Shown piece by piece: positions 25,030-34,181 of a DNA stretch of 64,000 bases (positions within the stretch are counted from its first letter, which is position 1; each line of letters begins with the position of its first letter). The stretch lies in the NCBI GenBank assembly GCA_965224595.1, contig OZ245058.1, positions 1,798,001-1,862,000 of the forward strand, in the 5' to 3' direction. This DNA comes from Aliivibrio_A sp016764915 (GTDB lineage: Bacteria; Pseudomonadota; Gammaproteobacteria; Enterobacterales; Vibrionaceae). A program made the position numbers and the translations under genes. The notes under the pieces were generated by a model that was given only the letters and a program-made list of their open reading frames with translations, made no database searches and was not told where the DNA came from.

Positions 25030-27057
25030 TTAACTATTTATTATAAACCTCTTTCTTAATGCTTCAATTTCATCTCGGGTTTGTGCGGCCATTTCAAACT
25101 CTAAATTTTGTGCATGCATGTACATGACGTGTTCTAGTTTTGCTATCTCTTTATCCAGTTGTTGTGGTGTAAAGCTGATATATTCAGCAGAAGGCTCTGC
25201 CACCTTTGATAACGCAATTTTTGGTGCTCTTCTTACTTTATGTTTCGCTGCATTTCCTAGTTCTAAAATATCACCTATACGTGCTTTCAAGGCTTGTGGC
25301 TTAACCCCACGTTTTTCATTATGTTGTTGTTGTTTTTCTCTTCGGCGATTAGTCTCACCCATCGCTCTTTCCATTGAGCCCGTTATCTTATCTGCATACA
25401 AGATTGCTTTACCATTGATATGACGAGCCGCTCTTCCTATTGTCTGAATAAGCGAACGCTCAGAACGTAAAAAACCCTCTTTATCCGCGTCTAATATCGC
25501 CACCAAGGAAACTTCTGGCATATCTAAACCTTCACGTAATAAGTTAATACCCACTAACACATCAAATTCACCCAACCTAAGGTCTCTGATTATCTCAACT
25601 CGCTCAACAGTATCTATATCAGAGTGTAAGTAACGAACTCGAACGCCATGTTCACTCAAATATTCGGTTAAATCTTCTGCCATTCTTTTGGTTAACGTGG
25701 TAACCAGAACCCTTTCATTCAACTTCGCTTTTATACGGATCTCTGACAATAGATCATCAACTTGCGTAGCAACGGGTCTCACTTCAAGTTCCGGATCGAG
25801 TAACCCTGTAGGTCGAACGAGCTGCTCCGCAATATCACTGCCAGATTTTTCTAACTCATAATTACCTGGCGTTGCTGAGACATAAATGGTTTGTGGCGCG
25901 ATAGACTCAAACTCTTCAAACTTTAATGGTCGATTATCAAGTGCAGAAGGCAAACGGAAACCATACTCAACCAACGTCTCTTTGCGTGAGCGATCCCCTT
26001 TATACATAGCCCCTATTTGAGATACGGTCACATGGGATTCATCAATGATCAACAGCCCATCCTTTGGCAAATAGTCAAATAGTGTCGGCGGGGATTCTCC
26101 ATCTGCACGCCCACTTAAATAGCGAGAGTAATTTTCAATTCCTGAGCAGAAACCCAATTCATTCATCATCTCTATATCAAATTGAGTTCGTTGGGTTATG
26201 CGTTGCTCTTCAAGCAGTTTGTTGTTATCTAACAACTGTGCTTGTCGAATTTTTAGATCCACTTTTATCTGTTCAATAGCCTCAAGGATTTTCTCTCTTG
26301 GTGTTACATAATGCGTTTTTGGATAAACCGTATAACGCGGAAGGTCTTTTTGTGTGACAGCACCTGTTAACGGGTCAAAAATGCTTATCCGTTCTACTTC
26401 ATCATCGAACAACTCAATTCGGATTGCATCATGCTCTGACTCTGCGGGAAAGACATCAATGACCTCCCCTCGAACTCTAAATGTGCCTCTTTCAAATGCC
26501 ATGTCATTACGAGAATACTGAAGCTCAGCTAACCTTCTTATAATATCTCGCTGATTGATAAAATCTCCTCTTCGTAAATGAAGCATCATTTTTAAGTATG
26601 AATCAGGATCTCCTAACCCATAAATAGCAGAAACGGAAGAGACAATAATCGCATCTTTTCTTTCTAATAACGCTTTGGTCGCGGAGAGTCTCATCTGTTC
26701 AATATGAGCATTAACAGAGGAATCTTTTTCAATGAAAGTATCCGTGGTCGGAACATACGCCTCAGGTTGGTAATAGTCATAGTACGAAACAAAATACTCT
26801 ACCGCGTTGTTTGGAAAAAACGCTTTCATTTCACCATACAGCTGAGCCGCTAACGTTTTATTCGGAGCCATAATTAAAGTAGGTCGTCCTGATTGAGCAA
26901 TAACATTAGCCAACGTAAATGTCTTACCTGAACCAGTAACTCCTAATAGTGTTTGATGAGCTAGACCTGAATCTAGACCATTATTGAGATCATTAATGGC
27001 ATTAGGCTGATCACCAGCAGGTTGATACTCTGACACTAACTCAAATTCACTACTCAT
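25030..27057 (-). CDS. uvrB: excinuclease ABC subunit B
   Basis: A 675-residue DNA repair helicase (E. coli 673). It has Walker A GVTGSGKT, the damage-probing beta-hairpin region (YYDYYQPEAYVP), helicase motifs DESHVT and QTIGRAARH, and a C-terminal UvrC-binding UVR domain (LEHVMYMHAQNLEFEMAAQTRDEIEALR). UvrB is loaded by UvrA at damage and recruits UvrC. A LexA-like box lies upstream. The qrr1 terminator lies just beyond its stop. Confidence 0.97.
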   Translation of the reverse strand: MSSEFELVSEYQPAGDQPNAINDLNNGLDSGLAHQTLLGVTGSGKTFTLANVIAQSGRPTLIMAPNKTLAAQLYGEMKAFFPNNAVEYFVSYYDYYQPEAYVPTTDTFIEKDSSVNAHIEQMRLSATKALLERKDAIIVSSVSAIYGLGDPDSYLKMMLHLRRGDFINQRDIIRRLAELQYSRNDMAFERGTFRVRGEVIDVFPAESEHDAIRIELFDDEVERISIFDPLTGAVTQKDLPRYTVYPKTHYVTPREKILEAIEQIKVDLKIRQAQLLDNNKLLEEQRITQRTQFDIEMMNELGFCSGIENYSRYLSGRADGESPPTLFDYLPKDGLLIIDESHVTVSQIGAMYKGDRSRKETLVEYGFRLPSALDNRPLKFEEFESIAPQTIYVSATPGNYELEKSGSDIAEQLVRPTGLLDPELEVRPVATQVDDLLSEIRIKAKLNERVLVTTLTKRMAEDLTEYLSEHGVRVRYLHSDIDTVERVEIIRDLRLGEFDVLVGINLLREGLDMPEVSLVAILDADKEGFLRSERSLIQTIGRAARHINGKAILYADKITGSMERAMGETNRRREKQQQHNEKRGVKPQALKARIGDILELGNAAKHKVRRAPKIALSKVAEPSAEYISFTPQQLDKEIAKLEHVMYMHAQNLEFEMAAQTRDEIEALRKRFIINS

Positions 27058-27104
27058 CGTGTAACCTCATTTACTTTCACTTCAATATTTCTCAAACCAG
27101 AATG

Positions 27105-27122
27105 TACTGTAAAAATATACAC
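27105..27122 (-). promoter_or_regulatory. candidate LexA (SOS) box upstream of uvrB
   Basis: CTGTAAAAATATACAC at 27107-27122 fits the SOS consensus CTGT-N8-ACAG except for the last base. It lies about 50-65 bases before the uvrB ATG. uvrB is a classical SOS gene, which supports the assignment. Confidence 0.5.
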
Positions 27123-27124
27123 TA

Positions 27125-27679
27125 CTTTTATATCCATCGTCGTAATTTAGGCTCGATGATTACAAAAATTGATGAATCAGTAACAAAATATAATTATGTG
27201 ACATTTGACTGTAGATTTCTATTTCTACTTCACGTAATATATCCGTCCTCCTATGCGAATACCACTCCTCCTATTTCTAGATGTCAACAGTTAATACAGT
27301 AGTTTTCCCCAGAAAAGTTACCTGCTCACTTTGTAATCAATTGCCATTTTTTGTCACTACTGTCACTTATATTAATATTTAATCTCCACATCACACCATT
27401 ACTAACTCATTGATTTTTTATCATATATCTATTTGATCTATTAACTGTTTTTTTAAACATCTCTAGGTTCTACAAGGCTTCAACATGGTTTTATCTGACT
27501 CATCAACATAGTTATCCACAGTTTTAGTGGATAACTAATTACAGCCTTTTGATTAATGGGCTCAATGAAAGTCAATCTTTTTTTTCAACAAAAAATATAG
27601 AGAAATAAAAATCAACTTTTCATTGAATCTAGTTGATACTTTTTTTGATGATCGTTAGCGTTTTTCGTTTTCGAGTAAT
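27125..27679. other. AT-rich intergenic region with inverted DnaA boxes
   Basis: No coding sequence is supported here. At 27510-27536 a perfect inverted repeat AGTTATCCAC/GTGGATAACT contains a consensus DnaA box TTATCCACA (27512-27520) and an oppositely oriented near-consensus copy. A GATCTATT string and T-rich runs lie about 80 bases upstream. The right part should contain the promoter of the tRNA gene. Confidence 0.5.
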
Positions 27680-27755
27680 TCCCTTTTAGTTCAGTTGGTA
27701 GCACGCCGGACTGTTAATCCGTATGTCGCTGGTTCAAGTCCAGCAAAGAGAGCCA
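27680..27755 (+). tRNA. tRNA-Asn (GUU), structurally imperfect
   Basis: A 76-base cloverleaf with encoded CCA. The anticodon GTT is at 27713-27715 in the loop CTGTTAA, the T arm GCTGG-TTCAAGT-CCAGC is perfect and G73 is kept. Three stems each have one mismatch: C3-A70 in the acceptor, T12-C23 in the D stem and C27-T43 in the anticodon stem. A normal gammaproteobacterial tRNA-Asn pairs fully at these positions, so this may be a decaying extra copy. It is followed by a terminator and then rsxA. Confidence 0.8.
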
Positions 27756-27765
27756 CTCACTAAAG

Positions 27766-27788
27766 CCTCATCATTGACGAGGATTTTT
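27766..27788 (+). terminator. terminator after tRNA-Asn
   Basis: Stem CCTCATC/GACGAGG (one mismatch) with a three-base loop and a six-T run, 11 bases beyond the tRNA CCA. Confidence 0.7.
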
Positions 27789-27894
27789 TCATTTTTTTTC
27801 ACAATAAAGCAAAAACCCTACGGTAGAATGGTTGTTATCCCGACCACAACAAACGATAATATACAAATCTCTTAATAAACATCACCATGTTGGT

Positions 27895-28476
27895 ATGACT
27901 GACTATCTATTACTCCTTGTAGGCACAGTGCTGGTTAATAACTTTGTACTAGTGAAGTTTTTAGGCTTATGTCCATTTATGGGGGTTTCTAAGAAATTAG
28001 AGACCGCAATTGGCATGGGGCTCGCCACCACTTTTGTTCTGACTCTCGCTTCTGTCTGTTCATATTTAATTGAGAGCTATATTCTCAGACCCCTTGGAAT
28101 CGAATATCTGCGGACAATGAGTTTTATTTTAGTCATCGCTGTTGTGGTTCAGTTTACTGAAATGGTGGTCCATAAAACCAGTCCAACGCTATACCGTGTT
28201 TTAGGTATTTTTCTTCCGTTAATTACCACCAACTGTGCCGTTCTTGGTGTTGCTTTACTTAACGTTAACGAAAGTCATAACTTTATTGAATCCATTATTT
28301 ACGGATTTGGTGCTGCTCTTGGTTTCTCCTTAGTACTGGTACTTTTTGCCTCTATGCGAGAGCGCATCGCCGCTTCTGATGTTCCCCTGCCCTTTAAAGG
28401 TGCTTCTATCGCGATGATAACTGCAGGTCTTATGTCACTTGCTTTTATGGGCTTTACAGGATTGGTGAAACTCTAA
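27895..28476 (+). CDS. rsxA: electron transport complex subunit RsxA/RnfA
   Basis: A 193-residue integral membrane protein with six predicted helices, exactly the E. coli RsxA length. The conserved cysteines are in KFLGLCPFMG and LITTNCAVLG, proposed to bind an iron-sulfur cluster within the membrane with RsxE. The frame opens earlier at 27832, but the ATG at 27895 (MTDYLLLLVGT) is the family start. First gene of rsxABCDGE, encoding the Na+-pumping ferredoxin:NAD oxidoreductase (Rnf) in vibrios, whose E. coli counterpart also reduces SoxR. Confidence 0.93.
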   Translation: MTDYLLLLVGTVLVNNFVLVKFLGLCPFMGVSKKLETAIGMGLATTFVLTLASVCSYLIESYILRPLGIEYLRTMSFILVIAVVVQFTEMVVHKTSPTLYRVLGIFLPLITTNCAVLGVALLNVNESHNFIESIIYGFGAALGFSLVLVLFASMRERIAASDVPLPFKGASIAMITAGLMSLAFMGFTGLVKL

Positions 28477-28477
28477 T

Positions 28478-29062
28478 ATGAGCACACTCTTTATCGCGGT
28501 AATTGCTATTTCAGCTTTGGCTGCCGTTTTTGGCATTATTCTTGGTTTTGCTTCGATCAAATTCAAAGTGAAATCTGACCCAATCGTGGAACAAATTGAT
28601 AAGATCCTGCCTCAAACTCAGTGTGGTCAGTGTGGCTATCCCGGTTGTCGTCCATATGCTCAAGCGATTGCTGATGGTGACAGTATCAATAAATGCCCAC
28701 CAGGCGGACAAGCTACGATTGAAAAACTGGCTGATCTAATGGGTGTTGATGCCGAAGCATCCGCTCATGATGATGACAAAGGTCTAAAAACGGTCGCTTA
28801 TATTCACGAAGCTGACTGTATTGGCTGCACCAAATGTATTCAAGCTTGTCCAGTTGATGCCATTGTGGGCGGTACAAAATCCATGCACACCGTTATCAAA
28901 GCTGAATGTACTGGTTGCGACCTCTGTGTTGCACCCTGCCCAACCGATTGTATTGAAATGATCCCAATTGAAATGACACCTGAAAATTGGAAATGGCAAT
29001 TAAACCAGATACCAATCATTACCATTCCGTCTAATGCTGCAGAAAATAAAGTGGAGTCATAA
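28478..29062 (+). CDS. rsxB: electron transport complex iron-sulfur protein RsxB/RnfB
   Basis: A 194-residue ferredoxin-like subunit. Order: N-terminal membrane anchor (about residues 3-24), a 4Fe-4S domain with CGQCGYPGC, then two ferredoxin clusters CIGCTKCIQACP and CTGCDLCVAPCP. It passes electrons into the Rnf complex. It begins one base after the rsxA stop. Confidence 0.95.
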   Translation: MSTLFIAVIAISALAAVFGIILGFASIKFKVKSDPIVEQIDKILPQTQCGQCGYPGCRPYAQAIADGDSINKCPPGGQATIEKLADLMGVDAEASAHDDDKGLKTVAYIHEADCIGCTKCIQACPVDAIVGGTKSMHTVIKAECTGCDLCVAPCPTDCIEMIPIEMTPENWKWQLNQIPIITIPSNAAENKVES

Positions 29063-29065
29063 TCT

Positions 29066-31114
29066 ATGTTATCCATTATTGAGCAGATAAAACAGGGACA
29101 ATTATGGGACTTTCATGGTGGGATTCACCCACCTGAAAATAAACATGTTTCAAGCAAACACCCTCTTGTGCACGCTGGAATTCCCAGCGAAATCACGTTG
29201 CCTCTCAAACAACATATAGGCTCAAAAGGTGAGGTCCTGGTTACTGTTGGCGATAAAGTACTGAAAGGGCAGCCTTTGACTCAAGGCAGCTTTGCTATGT
29301 CAGTGCCAGTGCATGCACCAACATCAGGTATTGTTACTGCCATTGAGCCCAGAACTATCGCCCACCCATCAGGTTTAAGTGATTTATGTATTGTGATTAC
29401 CACAGACGGAGAAGATCGCTGGTGTAAACGTAAACCCGTAGCAGACTATTTAGCAGTCGAACCTGCCATATTAATTGAAAAAATTCGTTCTGCAGGCATT
29501 TCTGGTATGGGTGGTGCAGGCTTTCCAACCAGCAGGAAACTTCAGACTGGCATCGGAAAAGCGGATATTTTAATCATTAACGCTTCCGAGTGCGAGCCCT
29601 ACATCACAGCCGATGATCGCTTAATGCAAGACCACCCAAAAGAGGTGATTGAGGGTATTAAGGTTCTTCGACATATTTTAGCCCCTAAGTTAACCATTAT
29701 TGGTATTGAGGATAACAAGCCTGAAGCGATTGATGCATTGATTAATGCTTCTAAAGGCGAGGATGAGATTGTCATTCGTGTTATCCCAACCAAGTACCCT
29801 TCTGGTGGTTCACGACAATTACTCAAAATTTTGACAGGAAGAGAAGTTCCTACTCAAGGGCGCTCTACTGATGTTGGGGTTATCGTGCAAAACGTTGGTA
29901 CTGCATTTGCCGTTAAAAAAGCCATTTGTGATGCTGAGCCATTAATCGAACGTGTTGTGACTCTCACTGGAAACAGTCTTGAGCAGCCGGGCAACGTTTG
30001 GGCGCTACTCGGCACCTCCGTAGATTACTTACTCAGTAAACACGGTTACCAAAAAGACAAAAAACACCCTCGAATTATTATGGGGGGATCGCTTATGGGT
30101 TACACCTTGCCCCATACACAAGTGCCTATAACTAAAATTACTAACTGCATTATTACGCCAACTCGCAAAGAGCTACCTGTCAATAAATATGAGATGGCAT
30201 GCATCCGTTGTAGCAGCTGTGCTGAAGTCTGCCCGAGTGTGTTATTGCCTCAGCAACTCTACTGGTATTCAAAATCTGCAGAATATGACAAATGTGAAGA
30301 GTACAATTTATCTGACTGTATAGAGTGTGGAGCTTGTGCTTATGTGTGTCCAAGTGACATCCCATTGGTTCAATACTATCGTCAAGCTAAAGCGGAAATC
30401 TGGGCCAGAAAAGAAGATGCTCAAAATGCAGAGCGAGCGAAGTTACGCTTTGAAGAAAGAAATGCTCGTCTCGAAAAGGACAAAGCTGAGCGAGAAAATA
30501 AATTCAAACTGGCCGCTGAGCAACGTAAAAAGTCAATGCTCGCTAAAGGCGAAAATAACGCACTCTCTGCAGCAATTTCGCGAGTAAAGGCTCAAAAAGA
30601 GAGTGAAGGAACTGAAAACAAACCGGTAAACCCTGCTGTTGCAGCAGCTATCGCAAGAGCGAAGGCCAAACAAGGCAGCAGTACCTCTCAAGCATTACCT
30701 GATAACTCAGAAATGCAACTACTCAGAGAAGAGAGAAAACAGCAAGCGCGTGATAAAAAATTGCAGCAACAGAGTGACACGGCAACAGCAGATCCTGTTG
30801 CTAAAAACGCAGCGGTGTCCGCGGCAATTGCCCGCGCCAAAGCAAGAAAAGCGCAACAAGCAGCCAGCAACGAAGTGGACAATAGTTCAGCCAAAGACGT
30901 CGTAACTACCGACGACCCGAAAAAAGCCGCTGTGGCCGCGGCAATTGCTCGCGCCAAAGCAAGAAAAGCGCAACAAGCAGCCAGCAACGAAGTGGACAAT
31001 AGTTCAGCCAAAGACGTCGTAACTACCGACGACCCGAAAAAAGCCGCTGTGGCCGCGGCAATTGCTCGCGCCAAAGCAAGAAAAGCGCAAAACAGTAAAC
31101 AGAAGGATAGCTAA
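29066..31114 (+). CDS. rsxC: electron transport complex subunit RsxC/RnfC
   Basis: A 682-residue peripheral subunit. It has an N-terminal barrel-sandwich domain, the NADH/FMN-binding GMGGAGFPTSRK segment (about residues 148-160), and two 4Fe-4S clusters, CIRCSSCAEVCP and CIECGACAYVCP. A long charged, Ala/Lys-rich C-terminal tail begins near residue 450 and ends in two near-identical 39-residue repeats plus a partial third (AIARAKARKAQ motif). Tail length varies widely in this family and is probably low-complexity coiled coil. Confidence 0.95.
   Translation: MLSIIEQIKQGQLWDFHGGIHPPENKHVSSKHPLVHAGIPSEITLPLKQHIGSKGEVLVTVGDKVLKGQPLTQGSFAMSVPVHAPTSGIVTAIEPRTIAHPSGLSDLCIVITTDGEDRWCKRKPVADYLAVEPAILIEKIRSAGISGMGGAGFPTSRKLQTGIGKADILIINASECEPYITADDRLMQDHPKEVIEGIKVLRHILAPKLTIIGIEDNKPEAIDALINASKGEDEIVIRVIPTKYPSGGSRQLLKILTGREVPTQGRSTDVGVIVQNVGTAFAVKKAICDAEPLIERVVTLTGNSLEQPGNVWALLGTSVDYLLSKHGYQKDKKHPRIIMGGSLMGYTLPHTQVPITKITNCIITPTRKELPVNKYEMACIRCSSCAEVCPSVLLPQQLYWYSKSAEYDKCEEYNLSDCIECGACAYVCPSDIPLVQYYRQAKAEIWARKEDAQNAERAKLRFEERNARLEKDKAERENKFKLAAEQRKKSMLAKGENNALSAAISRVKAQKESEGTENKPVNPAVAAAIARAKAKQGSSTSQALPDNSEMQLLREERKQQARDKKLQQQSDTATADPVAKNAAVSAAIARAKARKAQQAASNEVDNSSAKDVVTTDDPKKAAVAAAIARAKARKAQQAASNEVDNSSAKDVVTTDDPKKAAVAAAIARAKARKAQNSKQKDS
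30824..31096 (+). repeat. 117-bp direct repeats in the rsxC tail
   Basis: Copies begin at 30824, 30941 and 31058 (period 117 bp, 39 codons). The first two differ by about one base and the third is partial. Near identity at silent positions indicates recent duplication or ongoing gene conversion and predicts strain-to-strain length variation. Confidence 0.9.
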
Positions 31115-31117
31115 TTC

Positions 31118-32173
31118 GTGGCATTTTTTATTTCCAGTTCACCACATGCCCACATTCAACGCAGCACCAGCGAGTTGATGATATGGGTGATGCTCTGTAC
31201 CAGTTTAGGTCTTATCGCCCAAACCTTATTTTTTGGATTCGGCTCATTAATTCAAGTTGTATTCGCTATGATGCTAGCGGTATTGGCTGAATCATTGGTT
31301 TTACTGCTACGAAAAAAACCACTAAAACCTTACTTGTCCGACAATAGCGCTTTGCTTACCGGCCTTTTAATCGGACTGGCCATCCCTCCTTTAGCCCCTT
31401 GGTGGATTACGGTTATTGGAGTAGTTTCTGCAATTGTGGTCGCTAAACATTTATACGGTGGTATCGGTCAAAATCTGTTCAACCCTGCTATGGTTGCCTA
31501 CGTAGTATTATTAATCTCATTTCCACTAGAGATGACCAGTTGGTTACCACCTCAAGAGCTATTAGCTGAAAAAATCAGTTTTATTGACTCATTCATGGTG
31601 ATCTTTACGGGTCACTCAGTGGAAGGTTTTTCGATCTTTCAACTGCAAACCAACATTGATGGGGTCACCATGGCAACCCCATTAGATACCATTAAAACCT
31701 CTCTAAAAACGGGGCTGACAACTCAAGAGATCTATCAACAACCTATTTTCGACTCATTGGCAGGTGTTGGCTGGCAGTGGATTAATCTCGGTTACTTTAT
31801 TGGTGGCATTGTATTGCTAAAGCAACGGGTTATTCAGTGGCAAATACCGATTTCGTTCTTGGGTTCACTTTTTTGTATTAGTTTTCTTTTCTATCTATTT
31901 AACCCTGATACGGCAGCCTCTCCGCTCATCCATCTATTTTCTGGTGCGACCATGCTGGGCGCCTTTTTTATTGCTACTGACCCAGTATCAGCCGCGACAA
32001 CGCCAAAAGGAAGAATCGTTTATGGTGCAGCCATTGGCCTACTCATCTATTTGATCCGCAGTTGGGGGGGATTCCCAGATGGCATTGCCTTTGCAGTATT
32101 AATCGCCAATATGTGTGTGCCACTGATTGATTACTACACCAAACCACGTACATACGGTCATGTGAAGGGATAA
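31118..32173 (+). CDS. rsxD: electron transport complex subunit RsxD/RnfD
   Basis: A 351-residue membrane subunit with about ten helices. Covalent FMN attachment is expected at the Thr in LFSGATMLGAFF, the RnfD/NqrB motif. It starts at GTG 31118 with AGAAGGA upstream, three bases after rsxC, and is followed directly by rsxG. Confidence 0.94.
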   Translation: MAFFISSSPHAHIQRSTSELMIWVMLCTSLGLIAQTLFFGFGSLIQVVFAMMLAVLAESLVLLLRKKPLKPYLSDNSALLTGLLIGLAIPPLAPWWITVIGVVSAIVVAKHLYGGIGQNLFNPAMVAYVVLLISFPLEMTSWLPPQELLAEKISFIDSFMVIFTGHSVEGFSIFQLQTNIDGVTMATPLDTIKTSLKTGLTTQEIYQQPIFDSLAGVGWQWINLGYFIGGIVLLKQRVIQWQIPISFLGSLFCISFLFYLFNPDTAASPLIHLFSGATMLGAFFIATDPVSAATTPKGRIVYGAAIGLLIYLIRSWGGFPDGIAFAVLIANMCVPLIDYYTKPRTYGHVKG

Positions 32174-32812
32174 ATGATGATTAAAGCAATTAAAAAGAGC
32201 TCACTTATACTTACTCTATTTGCTATTGCTTCCACTAGCTTAGTGGTGGCCACTTATGCGTTGACTGCAGATAAAATCAAGCAGCAAGAACAAATTCATC
32301 TACTCAAAGTGCTCAATCAAGTGATCCCAGCAGAGAGTCATGATAACGAGCTCTATTTAAGCTGTTCTTTAGTCACTGCCCCTAAAGATTTCGGCACCAA
32401 CACAGCCACCCCACTTTACATTGCGACTAAAAACAGTGAACCTTCAGGTGTTGCCATCGAAGCAGTTGCTCCAGATGGTTATAACGGTGCTATAAAAATC
32501 ATTGTTGGTTTAGATTATAACGCCACAGTAACGGGTGTTCGAGTATTAGACCATAAAGAGACCCCTGGCCTTGGCGATAAAATAGATTTGCGTATTAGTG
32601 ACTGGATCTTAGTGTTCACAGGGCAAAGCCTAGACTCTGACAATGACAGTAAATGGGGGGTAAAAAAAGATGGAGGGCAATTTGATCAATTCACCGGCGC
32701 GACTATTACACCTAGAGCAGTGGTCAAAGCAACTAAAAAAGTGATTCTCTATTATCAGAACAACAGAGACGCCATCTATGCACTACCAAAAAATTGCCAG
32801 GAGGCGAAATGA
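32174..32812 (+). CDS. rsxG: electron transport complex subunit RsxG/RnfG
   Basis: A 212-residue protein with one N-terminal membrane helix (SLILTLFAIASTSLVVATYA) and a periplasmic FMN-binding domain. The covalent FMN motif is DQFTGATITPRAV near residue 175. Paralogous to NqrC. It starts immediately after the rsxD stop and overlaps the rsxE start as ATGA. Confidence 0.94.
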   Translation: MMIKAIKKSSLILTLFAIASTSLVVATYALTADKIKQQEQIHLLKVLNQVIPAESHDNELYLSCSLVTAPKDFGTNTATPLYIATKNSEPSGVAIEAVAPDGYNGAIKIIVGLDYNATVTGVRVLDHKETPGLGDKIDLRISDWILVFTGQSLDSDNDSKWGVKKDGGQFDQFTGATITPRAVVKATKKVILYYQNNRDAIYALPKNCQEAK

Positions 32813-33504
32813 GTGAGCAACCCAACCATAAAGAGTTAATGAATAATGCGTTATGGAGTAACAATCCAGCTTTAGTTCAGCTTCTCGGGTTATGCCCACT
32901 GCTTGCAGTCTCGTCAACTCTTACGAATGCGCTAGGGTTAGGTCTGGCGACAACACTGGTATTGGTCGGTTCAAACCTTATCGTTTCACTGGTGCGACAT
33001 TGGGTACCCAAAGAGGTGCGTATTCCAATTTTTGTTATGATCATCGCCTCTCTGGTGACATGCGTGCAACTACTAATGAATGCATACGCCTACGGTTTAT
33101 ATCAATCTCTTGGCATCTTTATCCCATTGATCGTGACAAACTGCATCATTATCGGCAGAGCAGAAGCTTTTGCCTCTAAAAATAGTCCCAAACTTGCCCT
33201 ATTGGATGGTTTGTGGATGGGCATAGGAATGACCGCAGTTTTGGTCCTGCTGGGTTCAATGAGAGAAATTATTGGTAATGGTACTCTGTTTGATGGGGCG
33301 GATCTTCTGCTCGGTGATTGGGCTTTAATGCTAAGAATAGAGATCTTCCATTTTGACAGTAAATTCTTGCTAGCTATTCTACCTCCAGGCGCATTTATTG
33401 GGGTAGGTTTGCTGATTGCGTTAAAAAATATGATTGATAATAGAGTATCAATGATCAGTCCCAATAAAGAAAAAGCTAAAATTGAACGCGTAAGAATCAG
33501 TTAA
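32809..33504 (+). CDS. rsxE: electron transport complex subunit RsxE/RnfE
   Basis: A 231-residue membrane subunit (E. coli 231) homologous to RsxA and NqrD, with conserved cysteines in QLLGLCPLLAV and IVTNCIIIGRAEAF. The ATG at 32809, preceded by a strong AGGAGG, overlaps the rsxG stop, so translation is coupled. The longer open frame from 32794 is not needed. Last rsx gene, 27 bases before nth. Confidence 0.94.
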   Translation: MSEQPNHKELMNNALWSNNPALVQLLGLCPLLAVSSTLTNALGLGLATTLVLVGSNLIVSLVRHWVPKEVRIPIFVMIIASLVTCVQLLMNAYAYGLYQSLGIFIPLIVTNCIIIGRAEAFASKNSPKLALLDGLWMGIGMTAVLVLLGSMREIIGNGTLFDGADLLLGDWALMLRIEIFHFDSKFLLAILPPGAFIGVGLLIALKNMIDNRVSMISPNKEKAKIERVRIS

Positions 33505-33531
33505 TGATTAAAATAACAGAGTTGAATTAGT

Positions 33532-34167
33532 ATGAACAACGTCAAACGTTTAGAGATACTTGAACGATTGAGGGCAGAGAATCCTCACCCTGAAACGGAA
33601 TTAAATTGGTCGAGCCCGTTTGAATTACTCATCGCCGTTTTACTCTCTGCTCAAGCGACTGATGTCAGTGTTAATAAGGCAACTGATAAGCTTTACCCTA
33701 TTGCTAATTCTCCTCAAGCTATTTTTGATCTTGGTGTTGATGGTTTAAAAATCTACATAAAGACGATTGGACTTTTTAATACTAAAGCCGTTAATGTCAT
33801 CAAAACCTGTCGAATGATCCTAGATTTACACAACGGTGAAGTGCCTGAAGATCAAGATGCGCTAGAAGCACTGCCTGGCGTCGGACACAAAACCGCTAAT
33901 GTGGTATTAAATACCGCTTTTGGCTGGCCGACTATTGCCATTGATACTCATATATTCAGAGTCAGCAATCGTACTAAGTTTGCAATGGGAAAAAACGTTA
34001 ACGACGTTGAAAAAAAACTACTGAAAGTGGTGCCAAAAGCGTTTAAATTAGATGTTCATCACTGGCTAATTCTTCATGGCCGCTACACCTGCATTGCAAG
34101 AAAACCGCGTTGTGGCAGCTGCTTAATTGAAGATCTGTGTGAATTTACAGACAAAACTGAAAATTAA
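33532..34167 (+). CDS. nth: endonuclease III
   Basis: A 211-residue DNA glycosylase/AP lyase (E. coli 211) removing oxidised pyrimidines. It has the helix-hairpin-helix LPGVGHKTANVV with the catalytic Lys, the catalytic Asp in AIDTHIFRV, and the C-terminal 4Fe-4S cluster C-x6-C-x2-C-x5-C (CIARKPRCGSCLIEDLC). Position right after rsxE matches E. coli and suggests one operon. Confidence 0.96.
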   Translation: MNNVKRLEILERLRAENPHPETELNWSSPFELLIAVLLSAQATDVSVNKATDKLYPIANSPQAIFDLGVDGLKIYIKTIGLFNTKAVNVIKTCRMILDLHNGEVPEDQDALEALPGVGHKTANVVLNTAFGWPTIAIDTHIFRVSNRTKFAMGKNVNDVEKKLLKVVPKAFKLDVHHWLILHGRYTCIARKPRCGSCLIEDLCEFTDKTEN

Positions 34168-34181
34168 TAATAGGTAACGAT

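Noticed and set aside
27510..27536. DnaA boxes as a chromosomal replication origin
   Set aside because: The usual oriC neighbours (mnmG, mioC, rpmH, dnaA, or rctB for the second chromosome) are absent and only two boxes are visible.
29066..31114. NqrA-type sodium-translocating quinone reductase operon
   Set aside because: Gene order A-B-C-D-G-E followed by nth and the ferredoxin subunit RsxB identify the Rnf/Rsx complex, not Nqr.
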